Assembly: GCA_947064765.1 (NCBI GenBank)
Contig: CAMSWH010000014.1
Coordinates: 1-32,067, forward strand
Direction: 5' to 3'
Length of the DNA stretch: 32,067 bases
Source: an uncultured Clostridium sp.
GTDB taxonomy: Bacteria > Bacillota > Clostridia > TANB77 > CAG-508
Made by a program: the position numbers and the translations under genes. Positions 1 through 8,722 of the stretch are shown here, piece by piece. How positions within the stretch are numbered: the stretch's first letter is position 1; each line of letters opens with the position of its first letter. The notes under the pieces are model-generated. The model worked only from the letters and a program-made list of their open reading frames with translations, was not told the DNA's origin and did not search any database.

Positions 1-673
1 AAATATAACTTTGAGATATTCCAAGCATATCTGCTACTTCTTTTTGCGTTTTTTCCTTTTCATTAGTTTCTATTCCAAATCTTAATTGCATAATATATTT
101 TTCTCTTTTGTCTAATTTACTTATAGCTATTTTAAGTAACGACATATCTACTTCATCTTCTAATGCTTTAGAAGTTATATCATTATCAGTTCCTAATATA
201 TCTGATAGCAATAGTTCATTTCCATCACCATCTTTGTTTAATGGCTCATCTATTGAAACCTCATTTTTTATTTTAGTATTACGTCTAAGTTGCATTAAAA
301 TTTCATTTTCTATACATCTTGATGCATATGTTGCAAGTTTAATATTTTTATCAACATTAAACGTATTTATTGCTTTCATTAAACCTATTGTTCCAATAGA
401 AATCAAATCTTCAAAGTCTATCCCTGTATTTTCAAACTTTTTAGCAATATATACAACAAGTCTTAAATTTCTTTCTACTAATATTTGTTTTGCATCTTCA
501 TCATTTAGCATTAACTTTTGAAGTAATTTTTCCTCTTCAATTATATCTAGAGGTGGCGGTAATGTTTGGCTTCCTTTTATATAAAAGACAGGAAATTTAT
601 CTACAGTATCTCTGCAAAAATACTTCCCTAAAATTTTCATAATTTTACTTTTAAACATTTCTAGCAAATTCAT
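1..673 (-). CDS. sigE: Sporulation sigma factor SigE, 3' end cut by window
   Basis: This is the mother-cell RNA polymerase sigma factor made as an inactive pro-protein. The minus-strand frame from ATG at 673 gives 224 residues before the window ends. The region around LPPPL (residues 38-42) follows a short hydrophobic/basic pro-sequence, as in Bacillus SigE. Region 2 reads [27 protein letters not shown] and [13 protein letters not shown]. Region 4 ends within the helix-turn-helix motif [17 protein letters not shown], so only about 15-20 residues are missing. A strong GGAGGG site lies 8 nt before ATG 673, which favours it over the ATG at 658. The gene overlaps the end of spoIIGA by 23 nt, suggesting translational coupling with the protease that activates it. 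Recognition is by family sequence and is firm. Confidence 0.97.
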   Translation of the reverse strand, partial: MNLLEMFKSKIMKILGKYFCRDTVDKFPVFYIKGSQTLPPPLDIIEEEKLLQKLMLNDEDAKQILVERNLRLVVYIAKKFENTGIDFEDLISIGTIGLMKAINTFNVDKNIKLATYASRCIENEILMQLRRNTKIKNEVSIDEPLNKDGDGNELLLSDILGTDNDITSKALEDEVDMSLLKIAISKLDKREKYIMQLRFGIETNEKEKTQKEVADMLGISQSYI

Positions 674-1562
674 TTTTCTTTCCCTCCTTATTTAAAATAT
701 CCAAACCAATTAAACTTGTATATAAATTATTTTTAGATAATTTACCATCATAAATTCCTATTAAAACATCATCTCTTGTGCATTCATCTTCACTATATAT
801 TTTTATATAATCTGGCTTAAATCCTATTAATAGTCCATTATCATTTCCTAAAGATGAAAATGGTATTAATTTAAACTTATAAGAATGTACACTTTCTGAT
901 TCTATCCATTTACCAGTTAAAATATAACTCATATCTCGCAAAATCTCTTTTGCTACAATTCCTTCTAAACTTTCTTTTTCAACTATAATTACATCAGTTT
1001 TACTTATTGGTTCTTTTAATAAATTTCCAGTATCTATCATTGTTTTAATTTTTCTGTTTTTTCCATTATAAAAAATTTCTAAATCACATATCATAGACTT
1101 TTTACTTAGTCTATTCTTTATTGTTTTTTCAACTATAAATATTACCAAAAATCCTACTCCTCCTGCTAAAACTGCAATCTTTAATGGATATGTTCCTACA
1201 AAATGATTTCTTTCTATTATTATATTTTGTGGTTTTATAAAAAATAACAACATAAATGCAATTCCACCAAAAGTAAATGATACTAAATAAAAAAATATTA
1301 ATTGCCTCAATATTTTTTTTATTTTGTAATCTTTAAATGCAACTAACATCATTAATACTGATATTAATACCTTTAAGAATATGCTTGTAATTAAATTAAA
1401 TTCTACAATATAATTCAAAATTGCAAATATTCCACCTATGATACTAGATAACATTATCTTTATGCTACTAATCTTTGACTTACTAATTATTGCTGTTGAT
1501 AAAATTATTATGTAATTTAAAACAATATTTTCAAAAAGTACTATATCTAAATATATAGTCAT
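651..1562 (-). CDS. spoIIGA: Sporulation sigma-E processing protease SpoIIGA
   Basis: This membrane-embedded aspartic protease removes the pro-sequence of SigE after asymmetric septation. The 303-residue product has about five hydrophobic segments in its first 145 residues, then a soluble domain with the catalytic motif MIDTGN (aspartate 177). The length is normal for the family. It lies directly upstream of sigE with a 23-nt overlap, the standard arrangement. The ribosome site before ATG 1562 is weak (GAAAGAAA), so translation may be limited. An upstream promoter with a 22-bp spacer (1613-1646) suggests Spo0A control, as for spoIIG of Bacillus. Domain and context agree. Confidence 0.95.
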   Translation of the reverse strand: MTIYLDIVLFENIVLNYIIILSTAIISKSKISSIKIMLSSIIGGIFAILNYIVEFNLITSIFLKVLISVLMMLVAFKDYKIKKILRQLIFFYLVSFTFGGIAFMLLFFIKPQNIIIERNHFVGTYPLKIAVLAGGVGFLVIFIVEKTIKNRLSKKSMICDLEIFYNGKNRKIKTMIDTGNLLKEPISKTDVIIVEKESLEGIVAKEILRDMSYILTGKWIESESVHSYKFKLIPFSSLGNDNGLLIGFKPDYIKIYSEDECTRDDVLIGIYDGKLSKNNLYTSLIGLDILNKEGKKNEFARNV

Positions 1563-1612
1563 TTTCTTTCATTTTGCTAGTCTTAAACTTGCAAATCCTT
1601 TCTTTGATATAA

Positions 1613-1646
1613 ATAATAAACTTTTTAGACATTACTTTCTTGTCAA
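1613..1646 (-). promoter_or_regulatory. Putative Spo0A-type spoIIG promoter with 22-bp spacer
   Basis: On the minus strand a perfect TTGACA (1646-1641) is followed after 22 nt by TATTAT (1618-1613), about 50 nt before spoIIGA. The spoIIG promoter of Bacillus subtilis is known for near-consensus sigma-A boxes 22 bp apart that need Spo0A to be used. A 0A-box-like TGTCTAA lies in the spacer, and TTGTCAA on the opposite strand overlaps the -35 box. Both differ slightly from the TGTCGAA consensus. The role is inferred. Confidence 0.55.
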
Positions 1647-1704
1647 CGTCTATATCTATTTTAGTACTATCTATATAAAAATACTGTCATTTTCTAGGGT
1701 AGAA

Positions 1705-1742
1705 AAAAAGAAATAATCTACATAAATAGATTATTTCTTTTT
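1705..1742 (-). terminator. Terminator after ftsZ
   Basis: A perfect 16-bp stem (1705-1720 with 1727-1742) encloses a 6-nt loop and is flanked by A/T runs, 45 nt past the ftsZ stop. The stem is AT-rich. It separates ftsAZ from spoIIGA-sigE. Confidence 0.6.
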
Positions 1743-1787
1743 ATAATTGATATTTTTCGTTTTATTTGTATTTAAATTCTTAATATA

Positions 1788-2942
1788 TTATTTATTTCCT
1801 AAACCTTTATTTTTTCTTAAAAATGTAGGAATATCTAAATCTCCATTAGAGTCATTTGATGATGAACTTGATGAGCTAACTGAAGATACATTACTTGAAT
1901 TTCTTTTTCTCCAAGCATCTGCTACTATATTTTCATATTGTGAAGATGTTGTAGTAGTTGTTTGTCTTTTTTCTTCTTCTTTCTCAAATCCTGTAGCTAT
2001 AACTGTAATTTGAATTTCATCTCCCATTGAATCATCTATAACTGTACCAAAGATTATGTTTGCTTCTGGATCTGCACTTCTTTGTACTAATTCTGCTGCT
2101 GTATTTGCTTCATGTAATCCCATATCACTTCCACCAGTAATATTGATTATTATTCCTCTTGCTCCTTCTATTGATGTTTCTAATAATGGACTTTGAATCG
2201 CTTGTTTTGCAGCATCTTCTGCTCTATTTTCTCCACTAGCACAACCAATTCCCATATGTGCCATACCTTGATTTAACATTATTGTTCTAACATCTGCAAA
2301 GTCTAAGTTAATTACACCTGGTACAGATATTAAATCAGAAATACCTTGAACACCTTGTCTTAAAACATCATCTGCCATTCTAAAAGCTTCTATCATTGAT
2401 GTTTTTCTATCTATTACTTGTAGTAATTTATCATTTGGTATAACTACTAAAGTATCAACTTTTCCTTTTAAACTTGCTACACCACGTTCTGCTTGAGCTA
2501 ATCTTTTCTTACCTTCAAAAGTAAATGGTTTTGTTACAACGCCTATTGTTAATATTCCCATTTCTTTTGCTGTTGAAGCTACTATTGGAGCTGCACCTGT
2601 ACCTGTTCCTCCACCCATTCCAGCTGTAACAAATACCATATCTGCTCCTTTTAATACTTCTGCAATTTCTGCTCTGCTTTCTTCAGCAGCTTGAGATCCG
2701 ATATCTGGATTTGCTCCAGCTCCTAAACCTCTTGTTAATTTTTCACCTATTTGAATTTTAGAATTAGCTTTTGACTCATTAAGAGTTTGTCTATCTGTAT
2801 TAACTGCTATAAATTCAACATTTCTAATTCCTGCCTCAATCATTCTGTTTACTGCGTTGTTTCCAGCGCCTCCAACTCCTATAACTTTAATTGTTGCTGT
2901 TCCATCCATCATGTAGTTTAACTCATTCTCATCCATTATCAT
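1788..2942 (-). CDS. ftsZ: Cell division protein FtsZ
   Basis: FtsZ is the tubulin-like GTPase that forms the division ring at midcell, including the asymmetric septum of sporulation. The 384-residue product contains [13 protein letters not shown] near residues 22-34, the tubulin signature GGGTGTG at 110-116, and the T7-loop region [11 protein letters not shown]. The C-terminal linker is serine- and asparagine-rich. It ends with the conserved [10 protein letters not shown] tail that binds FtsA and other partners. GGAGG stands 9 nt before ATG 2942. The gene follows ftsA by about 50 nt and is probably cotranscribed with it. Confidence 0.98.
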   Translation of the reverse strand: MIMDENELNYMMDGTATIKVIGVGGAGNNAVNRMIEAGIRNVEFIAVNTDRQTLNESKANSKIQIGEKLTRGLGAGANPDIGSQAAEESRAEIAEVLKGADMVFVTAGMGGGTGTGAAPIVASTAKEMGILTIGVVTKPFTFEGKKRLAQAERGVASLKGKVDTLVVIPNDKLLQVIDRKTSMIEAFRMADDVLRQGVQGISDLISVPGVINLDFADVRTIMLNQGMAHMGIGCASGENRAEDAAKQAIQSPLLETSIEGARGIIINITGGSDMGLHEANTAAELVQRSADPEANIIFGTVIDDSMGDEIQITVIATGFEKEEEKRQTTTTTSSQYENIVADAWRKRNSSNVSSVSSSSSSSNDSNGDLDIPTFLRKNKGLGNK

Positions 2943-2993
2943 CAGGTATTTCCTCCTTTTATACTATATATATTAAAAATTAAAAACTTATTT

Positions 2994-4226
2994 TTAGGTG
3001 TAAAAGAAATCTCTTACTTTCTCTACAACTGTTTTTAGTAAATTTTTTTCTGTTTTTACAGATATGCTACTAGAAACTGTTTTAGCATATGGTCTTGCAG
3101 CTATATATCTTACTAATGCATAGCTAACCCTATAAGTTGATTTTACAGTACTTACTAATCTTCCTGTAGATATTTTAACAGGAATGTTCAAAATTATTTT
3201 TCCTGCCATATCACTTTTGTTTATATTAATGATTCCTTCACCTGTTAATATTACATTATTTATATTATTCTTTATTCCATGTGAAATTATATCTTTATTT
3301 ACTAATGTAAACATTTCTTCAATTCTTGCTTCAATAATTTCAATTAAGTCTGAACTTTTTATTGTTGTATTTTTGGAATCTGAATCTTTACAAGTATTAA
3401 GTACAATATTATTATCATTATCTATAAAAGATCTTAAAGCTAATCCATATTGCCTTTTTAATTTATCAGCTTCTTCTTTAGAAACATTTAGAACATATGC
3501 GATATCACTTGTTATATTATCTCCACCTATTGAAATTGTATTAGTATAAACAAATGTTGATCCACTAAATATTCCTATTTCTATATTTCCTGCTCCAATA
3601 TCTAATACCATTACATTATCTGATAATTCGTTAGTATCTAATACTAGGTTTCTTTCAGCAAGTGATGTAGGTACAACTCCATCTATTTCAATTCCAGCTT
3701 TCTTAAAAACAGAAGTTAACTGTCTTACATATTCTTTTTCTGCTAATATAATTTGTGCTGTTAAAGTAAAATTGCTGCTAAATTTTCCAACTGGATCGTC
3801 TACAGCTTTACCGTCTTCTAGGATAAATTTATCAGGCACTATATCTATTAATACTTTATCTTCTGGGATTTCTATATCTCTAACTTGAATTATTGCTGAA
3901 GCAACATCTTTAATCGTTATTCCAGCTAGTTTATCTTTTGCATCTTTTACGATACTGTTCTGTACTATTGTTATATATTTTCCAGGTATAGTAGTGTAAG
4001 CAGAATTTATTTGCAAATTTGATATGTCTTCAACCTCACTTATTGTTCTTGCTATTGCTGAACTTAATTCGTCTTCGTCAACAATTCTTCCTTTTTGAAT
4101 TGCCCCGCATTTACTGCTTGTACTACAAATAATTTCAATCTGATTGAAATTATTAACTTCGCCAACAAATGTACTAACTTTAGAGGTTCCAATATCGATA
4201 CCAACAATTATATCCCCTATTGCCAA
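2994..4226 (-). CDS. ftsA: Cell division protein FtsA (TTG start)
   Basis: FtsA is an actin-like ATPase that tethers FtsZ to the membrane. Phosphate-binding motifs are visible: VGIDIGTSKV at the N-terminus and VMVLDIGAGNIEIGIF in the middle. The C-terminus (LLKTVVEKVRDFFYT) is an amphipathic membrane-targeting helix. The open frame extends upstream to 4256. However, GGAGGAG at 4239-4233 sits 6 nt before TTG at 4226, and no comparable site precedes the upstream TTG (4256) or ATG (4241). I therefore take TTG 4226, giving 410 residues. ftsZ follows. Confidence 0.95.
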   Translation of the reverse strand: MAIGDIIVGIDIGTSKVSTFVGEVNNFNQIEIICSTSSKCGAIQKGRIVDEDELSSAIARTISEVEDISNLQINSAYTTIPGKYITIVQNSIVKDAKDKLAGITIKDVASAIIQVRDIEIPEDKVLIDIVPDKFILEDGKAVDDPVGKFSSNFTLTAQIILAEKEYVRQLTSVFKKAGIEIDGVVPTSLAERNLVLDTNELSDNVMVLDIGAGNIEIGIFSGSTFVYTNTISIGGDNITSDIAYVLNVSKEEADKLKRQYGLALRSFIDNDNNIVLNTCKDSDSKNTTIKSSDLIEIIEARIEEMFTLVNKDIISHGIKNNINNVILTGEGIININKSDMAGKIILNIPVKISTGRLVSTVKSTYRVSYALVRYIAARPYAKTVSSSISVKTEKNLLKTVVEKVRDFFYT

Positions 4227-4384
4227 AGTTAACTCCTCCATTTTAATTATTTTCAAAAACCAGAATTAAGATTTTGTACGCAAGTATCAAACTGTTACAA
4301 AATCTAACTTTACCATAATTATCTTCTATGGAAAATTATCATAGTATTATAACTTTCCTAGAATATAAAAAATCCTATGCGATA

Positions 4385-4413
4385 AGAATATTACATTTTA
4401 AGTAAAAAGTCAA
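4385..4413 (-). promoter_or_regulatory. Putative ftsAZ promoter
   Basis: On the minus strand TTGACT (4413-4408), a 17-bp spacer and TATTCT (4390-4385) lie about 160 nt upstream of ftsA. They sit just past the terminator of the preceding sbp operon. The rest of the 4227-4537 gap is AT-rich with no gene seen. Confidence 0.45.
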
Positions 4414-4464
4414 GTAAAAATGACACATTTTTGTAATTAAATTGTAATATTTTTGTTATTCCTG

Positions 4465-4498
4465 AAAAAAAAGAATGAAAAATCGACTTCATTCTTTT
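4465..4498 (-). terminator. Terminator of the murA-ftsQ-sbp operon
   Basis: An 11-bp stem (TTCATTCTTTT type, 4469-4479 with 4488-4498) with an 8-nt loop is followed on the minus strand by a run of Ts. It lies about 40 nt past the sbp stop. Confidence 0.75.
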
Positions 4499-4537
4499 AT
4501 TTTTCCCATATTATTTAAAATATCATAAAATTTTTAA

Positions 4538-4969
4538 TTAGTTTTCTTCTATAATTGATACTTGGTCATTATCTTTTATATCATCATCTTGTGTCCTTGT
4601 AGTTTTACCTTTTACTTTTTTTGACATCATATCACTCCACTTATCAATATAATATCTTCTTATTATTGCTAAATTTGTAAACATTCTACCAACAAAAACT
4701 ACTATTGCAGCTAAATAAATATCTACATTTAATTTATTACCTAAGTATGTTAAAGCTATTGACAATATTGAATTTCCAAAAAATCCTGATAAGAAAATTT
4801 TTAAATCAAAGTTTCCTTTTATTACAGAAGAAATCCCTCCAAAAACTGTATCAAGCGCAGCTATAATAGCTATAGATAAATAACTTGAATATGTATAAGA
4901 AATTACTGGTGAATTTAATCCTAATATAGCTCCTATTAAACAACCTAAAATTATTGCAATATATATCAT
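4538..4969 (-). CDS. sbp: Small basic protein Sbp (DUF1290)
   Basis: This is a small integral membrane protein of the DUF1290 family, always found in Firmicutes division clusters near ftsA. Its molecular role is not established. The 143-residue product has about four hydrophobic segments in residues 1-100, including ILGCLIGAILGLNSP and FVGRMFTNLAIIRRYY. A charged cytoplasmic-type tail follows (KKVKGKTTRTQDDDIK). The start ATG overlaps the preceding DUF881 stop by one nucleotide (TAATG), indicating coupling. The tail is longer than the usual member of about 120 residues. Confidence 0.9.
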   Translation of the reverse strand: MIYIAIILGCLIGAILGLNSPVISYTYSSYLSIAIIAALDTVFGGISSVIKGNFDLKIFLSGFFGNSILSIALTYLGNKLNVDIYLAAIVVFVGRMFTNLAIIRRYYIDKWSDMMSKKVKGKTTRTQDDDIKDNDQVSIIEEN

Positions 4970-5676
4970 TATTTTTTTACCTCCTCTTTATTATCCTTTG
5001 CATATTCAAATTTTAATTCTTTATTATATGCTGGAATCAATATATTATCATCTACTACAATTTCTGCATTTCTATTATCATTGTTGATTTCATCAATAAA
5101 TCCATTTTTTATAGTAAGTGCACTTTCAAGATATTTTTTATCTCCTATTGCTCGTACTACATATGGTCCTGAAACAGGTCTTTCATTTATTCTTATTCTT
5201 GAATAATTTATAATAGCTATTTCTGAAGCTGAAACAATTCTCTCATCATTTACAGCAATAGCTTCTGCTCCTGCACTATTAAGTTCGTTTATTAATCTAA
5301 GCAAATGTTCTGGTTCTATATTATGAGTTTCTGAATCTGATAAAGTTACTATTATTCCTTCTCCTTTAAGCTCTTTATATCCTAAATAATTTTCTGCTTC
5401 TTTTACTTCTTGCTCTAAGATTTTAGAAGTATTTTCATCATTATCTAACTCTTGTTTATATTCATTAATTCTAGCTTCCTGTTCTTGCATTTTTGTTTCT
5501 ACTTCTTCATATTTTGTCTTCCAATTTGCAAGCTCTGTTCTAAGTTCTGTCTCTCTCATAGTTTCAATAGCAGTTATATCTGTTTTATCAACTGTTTTAA
5601 ATTGTGTAAACATTACCATTGTTAGAATTAAAGCTGCACAGCCTATAGATATTGTCATAGTTATTTTTTCTTTCAA
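4969..5676 (-). CDS. DUF881 membrane-anchored coiled-coil protein, second copy (YlxW/YlxX-like)
   Basis: This DUF881 protein belongs to the family that sits between ftsQ and sbp in Firmicutes. Its function is unknown and a septal role is only inferred. It has one N-terminal transmembrane helix, a coiled coil (ELANWKTKYEEVETKMQEQE onward) and a DUF881 domain with GEGIIVTLSD and GAEAIAVNDERIV. The frame is open to GTG 5685, but AGAGGTGA is placed 5 nt before TTG 5676 and the GTG has no site, so I prefer 5676. It is a paralogue of the gene upstream and overlaps sbp by one nucleotide. Confidence 0.88.
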   Translation of the reverse strand: MKEKITMTISIGCAALILTMVMFTQFKTVDKTDITAIETMRETELRTELANWKTKYEEVETKMQEQEARINEYKQELDNDENTSKILEQEVKEAENYLGYKELKGEGIIVTLSDSETHNIEPEHLLRLINELNSAGAEAIAVNDERIVSASEIAIINYSRIRINERPVSGPYVVRAIGDKKYLESALTIKNGFIDEINNDNRNAEIVVDDNILIPAYNKELKFEYAKDNKEEVKK

Positions 5677-5687
5677 TTTTTTCACCT

Positions 5688-6425
5688 CTATTCAACATTT
5701 GATGCATGTTCTAGTTTATATACACCTTCATATTTTGGAATTACAATCGTCTCTTTTTCAACTTGCTTTACATCTACATTTACTCCATACTCTTCTAATG
5801 TTTCTATGTATCCACCTGGCATTTTTAATGAATAATAAAGTAATCCAGATGGCCCTATTGCTTTTATAACAAATGGTGCTCCTACTTTTTTATCATTTAT
5901 TGTTACTACATTTCCTGAGCATATTATACTTGTCTTATTTACTATTCTTTCATCATTTATAGAAATAGCTTCTGCTCCTGCATTTTTTAATGCATTTACT
6001 ACTTGTTGCAAATCTCCATCATGTACTATTAAATCTGTCGCAAATAAATTTGAATTTTTTAAAAGTGAAGTATCTCCATCTTTTAAAGTAATTATTACTC
6101 CTTCACCTTTAACTTCTGTATATCCTAATAATTTATTATACATTTCTAATTTATTGCTTAATTCATTAGAACTTTCATCAGAATTTGAAGCTTTTTCTCT
6201 TAATGTTTCTAATTCTAATTCTTTTTTTTCTAATTTGCCATATGCATTCTCATATTTTTCTTTCCACCTAAGTACACTATCTCTAAGCTCATTTTCTGCT
6301 TGAGTTCTTCCAACTGTTGTTGTACTACTTTGTACTGTTTTTATTTGAACAAATATTCCTGCTGTAAGGAAAGCACACATTATTCCTAGTAACAATGCAA
6401 TTTTTATTTTGTTTTGATTCTTCAT
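5688..6425 (-). CDS. DUF881 membrane-anchored coiled-coil protein, first copy (YlxW/YlxX-like)
   Basis: This 245-residue protein has an N-terminal transmembrane helix (about 9-27), a coiled coil (about 45-95) and a DUF881 domain containing GEGVIITLKDGD and GAEAISINDERIV. These motifs are shared with the neighbouring paralogue. Tandem DUF881 genes next to sbp are typical of Firmicutes dcw clusters. A GGGAGAG site precedes ATG 6425. It lies 18 nt after ftsQ in the same transcript. No enzymatic motif is seen; the biochemical role is unknown. Confidence 0.9.
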   Translation of the reverse strand: MKNQNKIKIALLLGIMCAFLTAGIFVQIKTVQSSTTTVGRTQAENELRDSVLRWKEKYENAYGKLEKKELELETLREKASNSDESSNELSNKLEMYNKLLGYTEVKGEGVIITLKDGDTSLLKNSNLFATDLIVHDGDLQQVVNALKNAGAEAISINDERIVNKTSIICSGNVVTINDKKVGAPFVIKAIGPSGLLYYSLKMPGGYIETLEEYGVNVDVKQVEKETIVIPKYEGVYKLEHASNVE

Positions 6426-6443
6426 TATTCTCTCCCTTCAATA

Positions 6444-7397
6444 TTACTCTGTACTTCTTCTAAAATAAACTCTTTCAGAATTTAAATCTACATTTAAAAA
6501 TATTTCTCCGCTTCTACCTTGATTAGCTTCTAATATTGATTTTAAACATAACATTCTAGTATTTAAATCTGATCCATCTCCTAAATATACTATTTTTCCT
6601 TCACCTTCCAAAATTAAGGTAAAATTTTTATTATCTGAAACATCTATTTTAGTTATTAACTCATTTAACTGATTTATTTTTGCTTCCTCATATATTTTTA
6701 TTATCATTTCCATCTTTTTTAAGTCTTCTACATCTATTCTATTTCCTGCCTTAATATTATTTAAATCTGTAAGAAAACCTACTATTATTGGAACTGGTAA
6801 TTTCTCATTTGAAATATCTAGCATATATCCTTGATTATTAATATAAACATAGCTATCAGCAAATTGAAGCATATATGTAGTTTCTCTTTCTTCAATATTA
6901 ATTTGTATTGTACTCGGTAATTTTCTTGATATTTTTACTTCTTCTATATATGCATTTTCTTTTATTTTTTTTATAATCTGTGATTTATTAAATCTAAACA
7001 TATTAGTATCTATTTCCAGACCTGATAAACTTATTATCTTATTTTCTGATAATTTCTCATTACCAGTTACATTAATACTTTGTATATTAAATAAGCTAGA
7101 ACTACATAGAAAAATTATTACTCCAAGTATTAGTACTAAAATTATAATTACTTTTAAAATTGTTCTTTTGTTACTATCTTTAGTATTTATCATAGTTCTA
7201 GCTTCTTTTTTAGAAGAATTTGAATTTTTCTTGTTTGATACAGTTTTATTATTTGATTTCTTATTTGTTGTATTTTTACTATCATTATTCTCTTTAACTA
7301 ACTTTTTTTGATTTGAACGTTTATTCTTTTTGCGCTTATTTTTTGAATTATTATTCGATTTACTTTTTACATTTACAATTATTTCATCTTCTTCCAA
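6444..7397 (-). CDS. ftsQ: Cell division protein FtsQ/DivIB
   Basis: FtsQ/DivIB is a bitopic protein of the divisome that joins FtsL and FtsB/DivIC outside the membrane. The 317-residue product has a long, lysine/asparagine-rich cytoplasmic tail (1-79), one transmembrane helix (about 80-100) and a POTRA domain starting at FNIQSINVTGNEKLSEN (about 103-175). The FtsQ beta domain follows. The tail is longer than in most homologues. The start is TTG 7397, preceded by an AGGTGAG-like site; it begins 2 nt after the murA stop, indicating coupling. Confidence 0.92.
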   Translation of the reverse strand: MEEDEIIVNVKSKSNNNSKNKRKKNKRSNQKKLVKENNDSKNTTNKKSNNKTVSNKKNSNSSKKEARTMINTKDSNKRTILKVIIILVLILGVIIFLCSSSLFNIQSINVTGNEKLSENKIISLSGLEIDTNMFRFNKSQIIKKIKENAYIEEVKISRKLPSTIQINIEERETTYMLQFADSYVYINNQGYMLDISNEKLPVPIIVGFLTDLNNIKAGNRIDVEDLKKMEMIIKIYEEAKINQLNELITKIDVSDNKNFTLILEGEGKIVYLGDGSDLNTRMLCLKSILEANQGRSGEIFLNVDLNSERVYFRRSTE

Positions 7398-7399
7398 AA

Positions 7400-8657
7400 T
7401 TACTCACCTTCTTCTCGGGTAATATCTGCTCCAATACTGTTTAGTTTTTTATCAAAATTTTCATATCCTCTTAGTAAATACTCTAATTTACTAACTTTAG
7501 TTATTCCTTTAGTTGCTAATCCTGCTAAAACTAATGATGCTCCTCCTCTTAAATCTGTGCTTTCAACATTTGCTGGATGTAATCTTTTCACGCCCTTAAT
7601 TATCATTGTTTTTCCTTCTATTGTAGCTTTTGCTCCCATTCTTTTTATTTCTTGCATAAACTTAAATCTATTTTCAAATATATTTTCAGTAATAATAGAA
7701 GTTCCTTTGCATAAAGTAAGTAATGTTGAAAACAGTGGTTGCAAATCTGTTGGAAATCCTGGATATGGCATTGTTTTAATATCAACTGCCTTAAGCTTTT
7801 TATTTGCATTTAAATAAATAGAATTATTGCTTGTAATTATTTCGCACCCACATTCAGTTAATTTACTTAATATTGGACTTATATGTTCTGAACAAACATT
7901 ATTTAATTTTACACTTCCACCTGTTATTGCAGCAGCTATTAAAAAAGTTCCTGCTTCAATTCTATCTGGCATTATTTTATACGAAACTTGTTTAAGAGAT
8001 TCTACTCCCTTAACTCTTATAACATTTGTACCTGCTCCATAAACCTTTGCTCCCATTCTATTTAAAAAGTTAGCTAAGTCTATTATTTCAGGTTCCATTG
8101 CACTATTATTTATTATTATTTCGTGATCTCCCAAAACACTTGCTAGTATTAAGTTTTCTGTTGCTCCTACACTTGGAAAATCTAATTCAATATTTGTCGA
8201 ATTTATTTTATCACATTTACACTCTATATATCTACAATTTTCATCTATTTTTATTCCAATTTTTTTAAAATTTTCTAAATGCAAATCAATTGGTCTTGAT
8301 CCTATATCACATCCGTCCTGGATATGAAAACTTTACATTACCAAATCTGCTAATAATTGCACCTGCTATTATTACTGACGACCTAAGTTTTCTCATTAAA
8401 TCATCTGGTATTGTAGTTTTACCTACATCTTTTGAATTAATTATAATTTTGTTTTTATCTTTTTTTATTTTACATCCAAGCTCTTCTAATATTTTAAGAG
8501 TTGTTCTAACATCTTCTATATCAGGTACATTATATAATTTTGTAGTTTTTCCATTTATAATGGTGGCTGCTAAAATTGGTAAACTTGCATTTTTTGAGCC
8601 TGAAACGTCAACTTCACCATGTAGCTTTTTCCCACCTTTAATTATGTAATTATACAT
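7400..8657 (-). CDS. murA: MurA, UDP-GlcNAc 1-carboxyvinyltransferase, split by a +1 frame change at CGG
   Basis: MurA transfers enolpyruvate from PEP to UDP-GlcNAc, the first committed step of peptidoglycan synthesis. The 5' frame (ATG 8657 with GAGGAGG 9 nt upstream) carries VDVSGSKNASLPILAATI and LRSSVIIAGAIISRFG. It stops at TGA 8309-8307 after 116 residues. The 3' frame continues with CDIGSRPIDLHLENFKKIG and runs to TAA at 7400. The junction reads CCA GGA CGG ATG TGA. Omitting the C of CGG gives Pro-Gly-Gly-Cys-Asp, restoring the catalytic cysteine loop and a total of 418 residues, the normal family length. Everything else is intact, which argues against an old pseudogene. Alternatives are a sequence error or a fresh mutation covered by a second murA elsewhere. 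Confidence 0.9.
8313..8315 (-). other. CGG +1 frameshift site in murA
   Basis: Codon 115 of the zero frame is CGG, followed by ATG and then TGA. Reading GGA one base later restores the MurA frame. This is the first of three such sites in the window. Confidence 0.75.
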
Positions 8658-8670
8658 TTTAGTTAACCTC

Positions 8671-8700
8671 CTCATAATATTTTATGTTACATATTATGAG
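8671..8700 (-). repeat. Inverted repeat abutting the murA ribosome site
   Basis: Two perfect 10-nt arms (CTCATAATAT and ATATTATGAG) enclose a 10-nt spacer. The arm nearest murA overlaps the first 3 nt of the GAGGAGG ribosome site. In the mRNA this would form a hairpin ending at the Shine-Dalgarno; as DNA it is a dyad typical of an operator. No other clear element is seen between topB and murA. Confidence 0.6.
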
Positions 8701-8722
8701 AATTTTACATAAATAGTTCTAA

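Noticed and set aside
108..521. Plus-strand frame opposite sigE
   Set aside because: The minus strand encodes an unmistakable SigE here. The plus frame has no ribosome site and is a shadow.
8307..8320. Classical -1 slippery site or P-site +1 slippage as the cause of the frame breaks
   Set aside because: No slippery heptamer is present. The required change is +1, and the P-site codons GGA, TCA and ATC do not re-pair with the shifted triplets. No common downstream hairpin was seen by eye.
7400..8657. murA as a simple pseudogene
   Set aside because: Both parts are fully conserved, the total length is normal, only one base separates them, and the same CGGA context recurs in two other genes. I kept it as one gene with a frameshift and noted the alternative.
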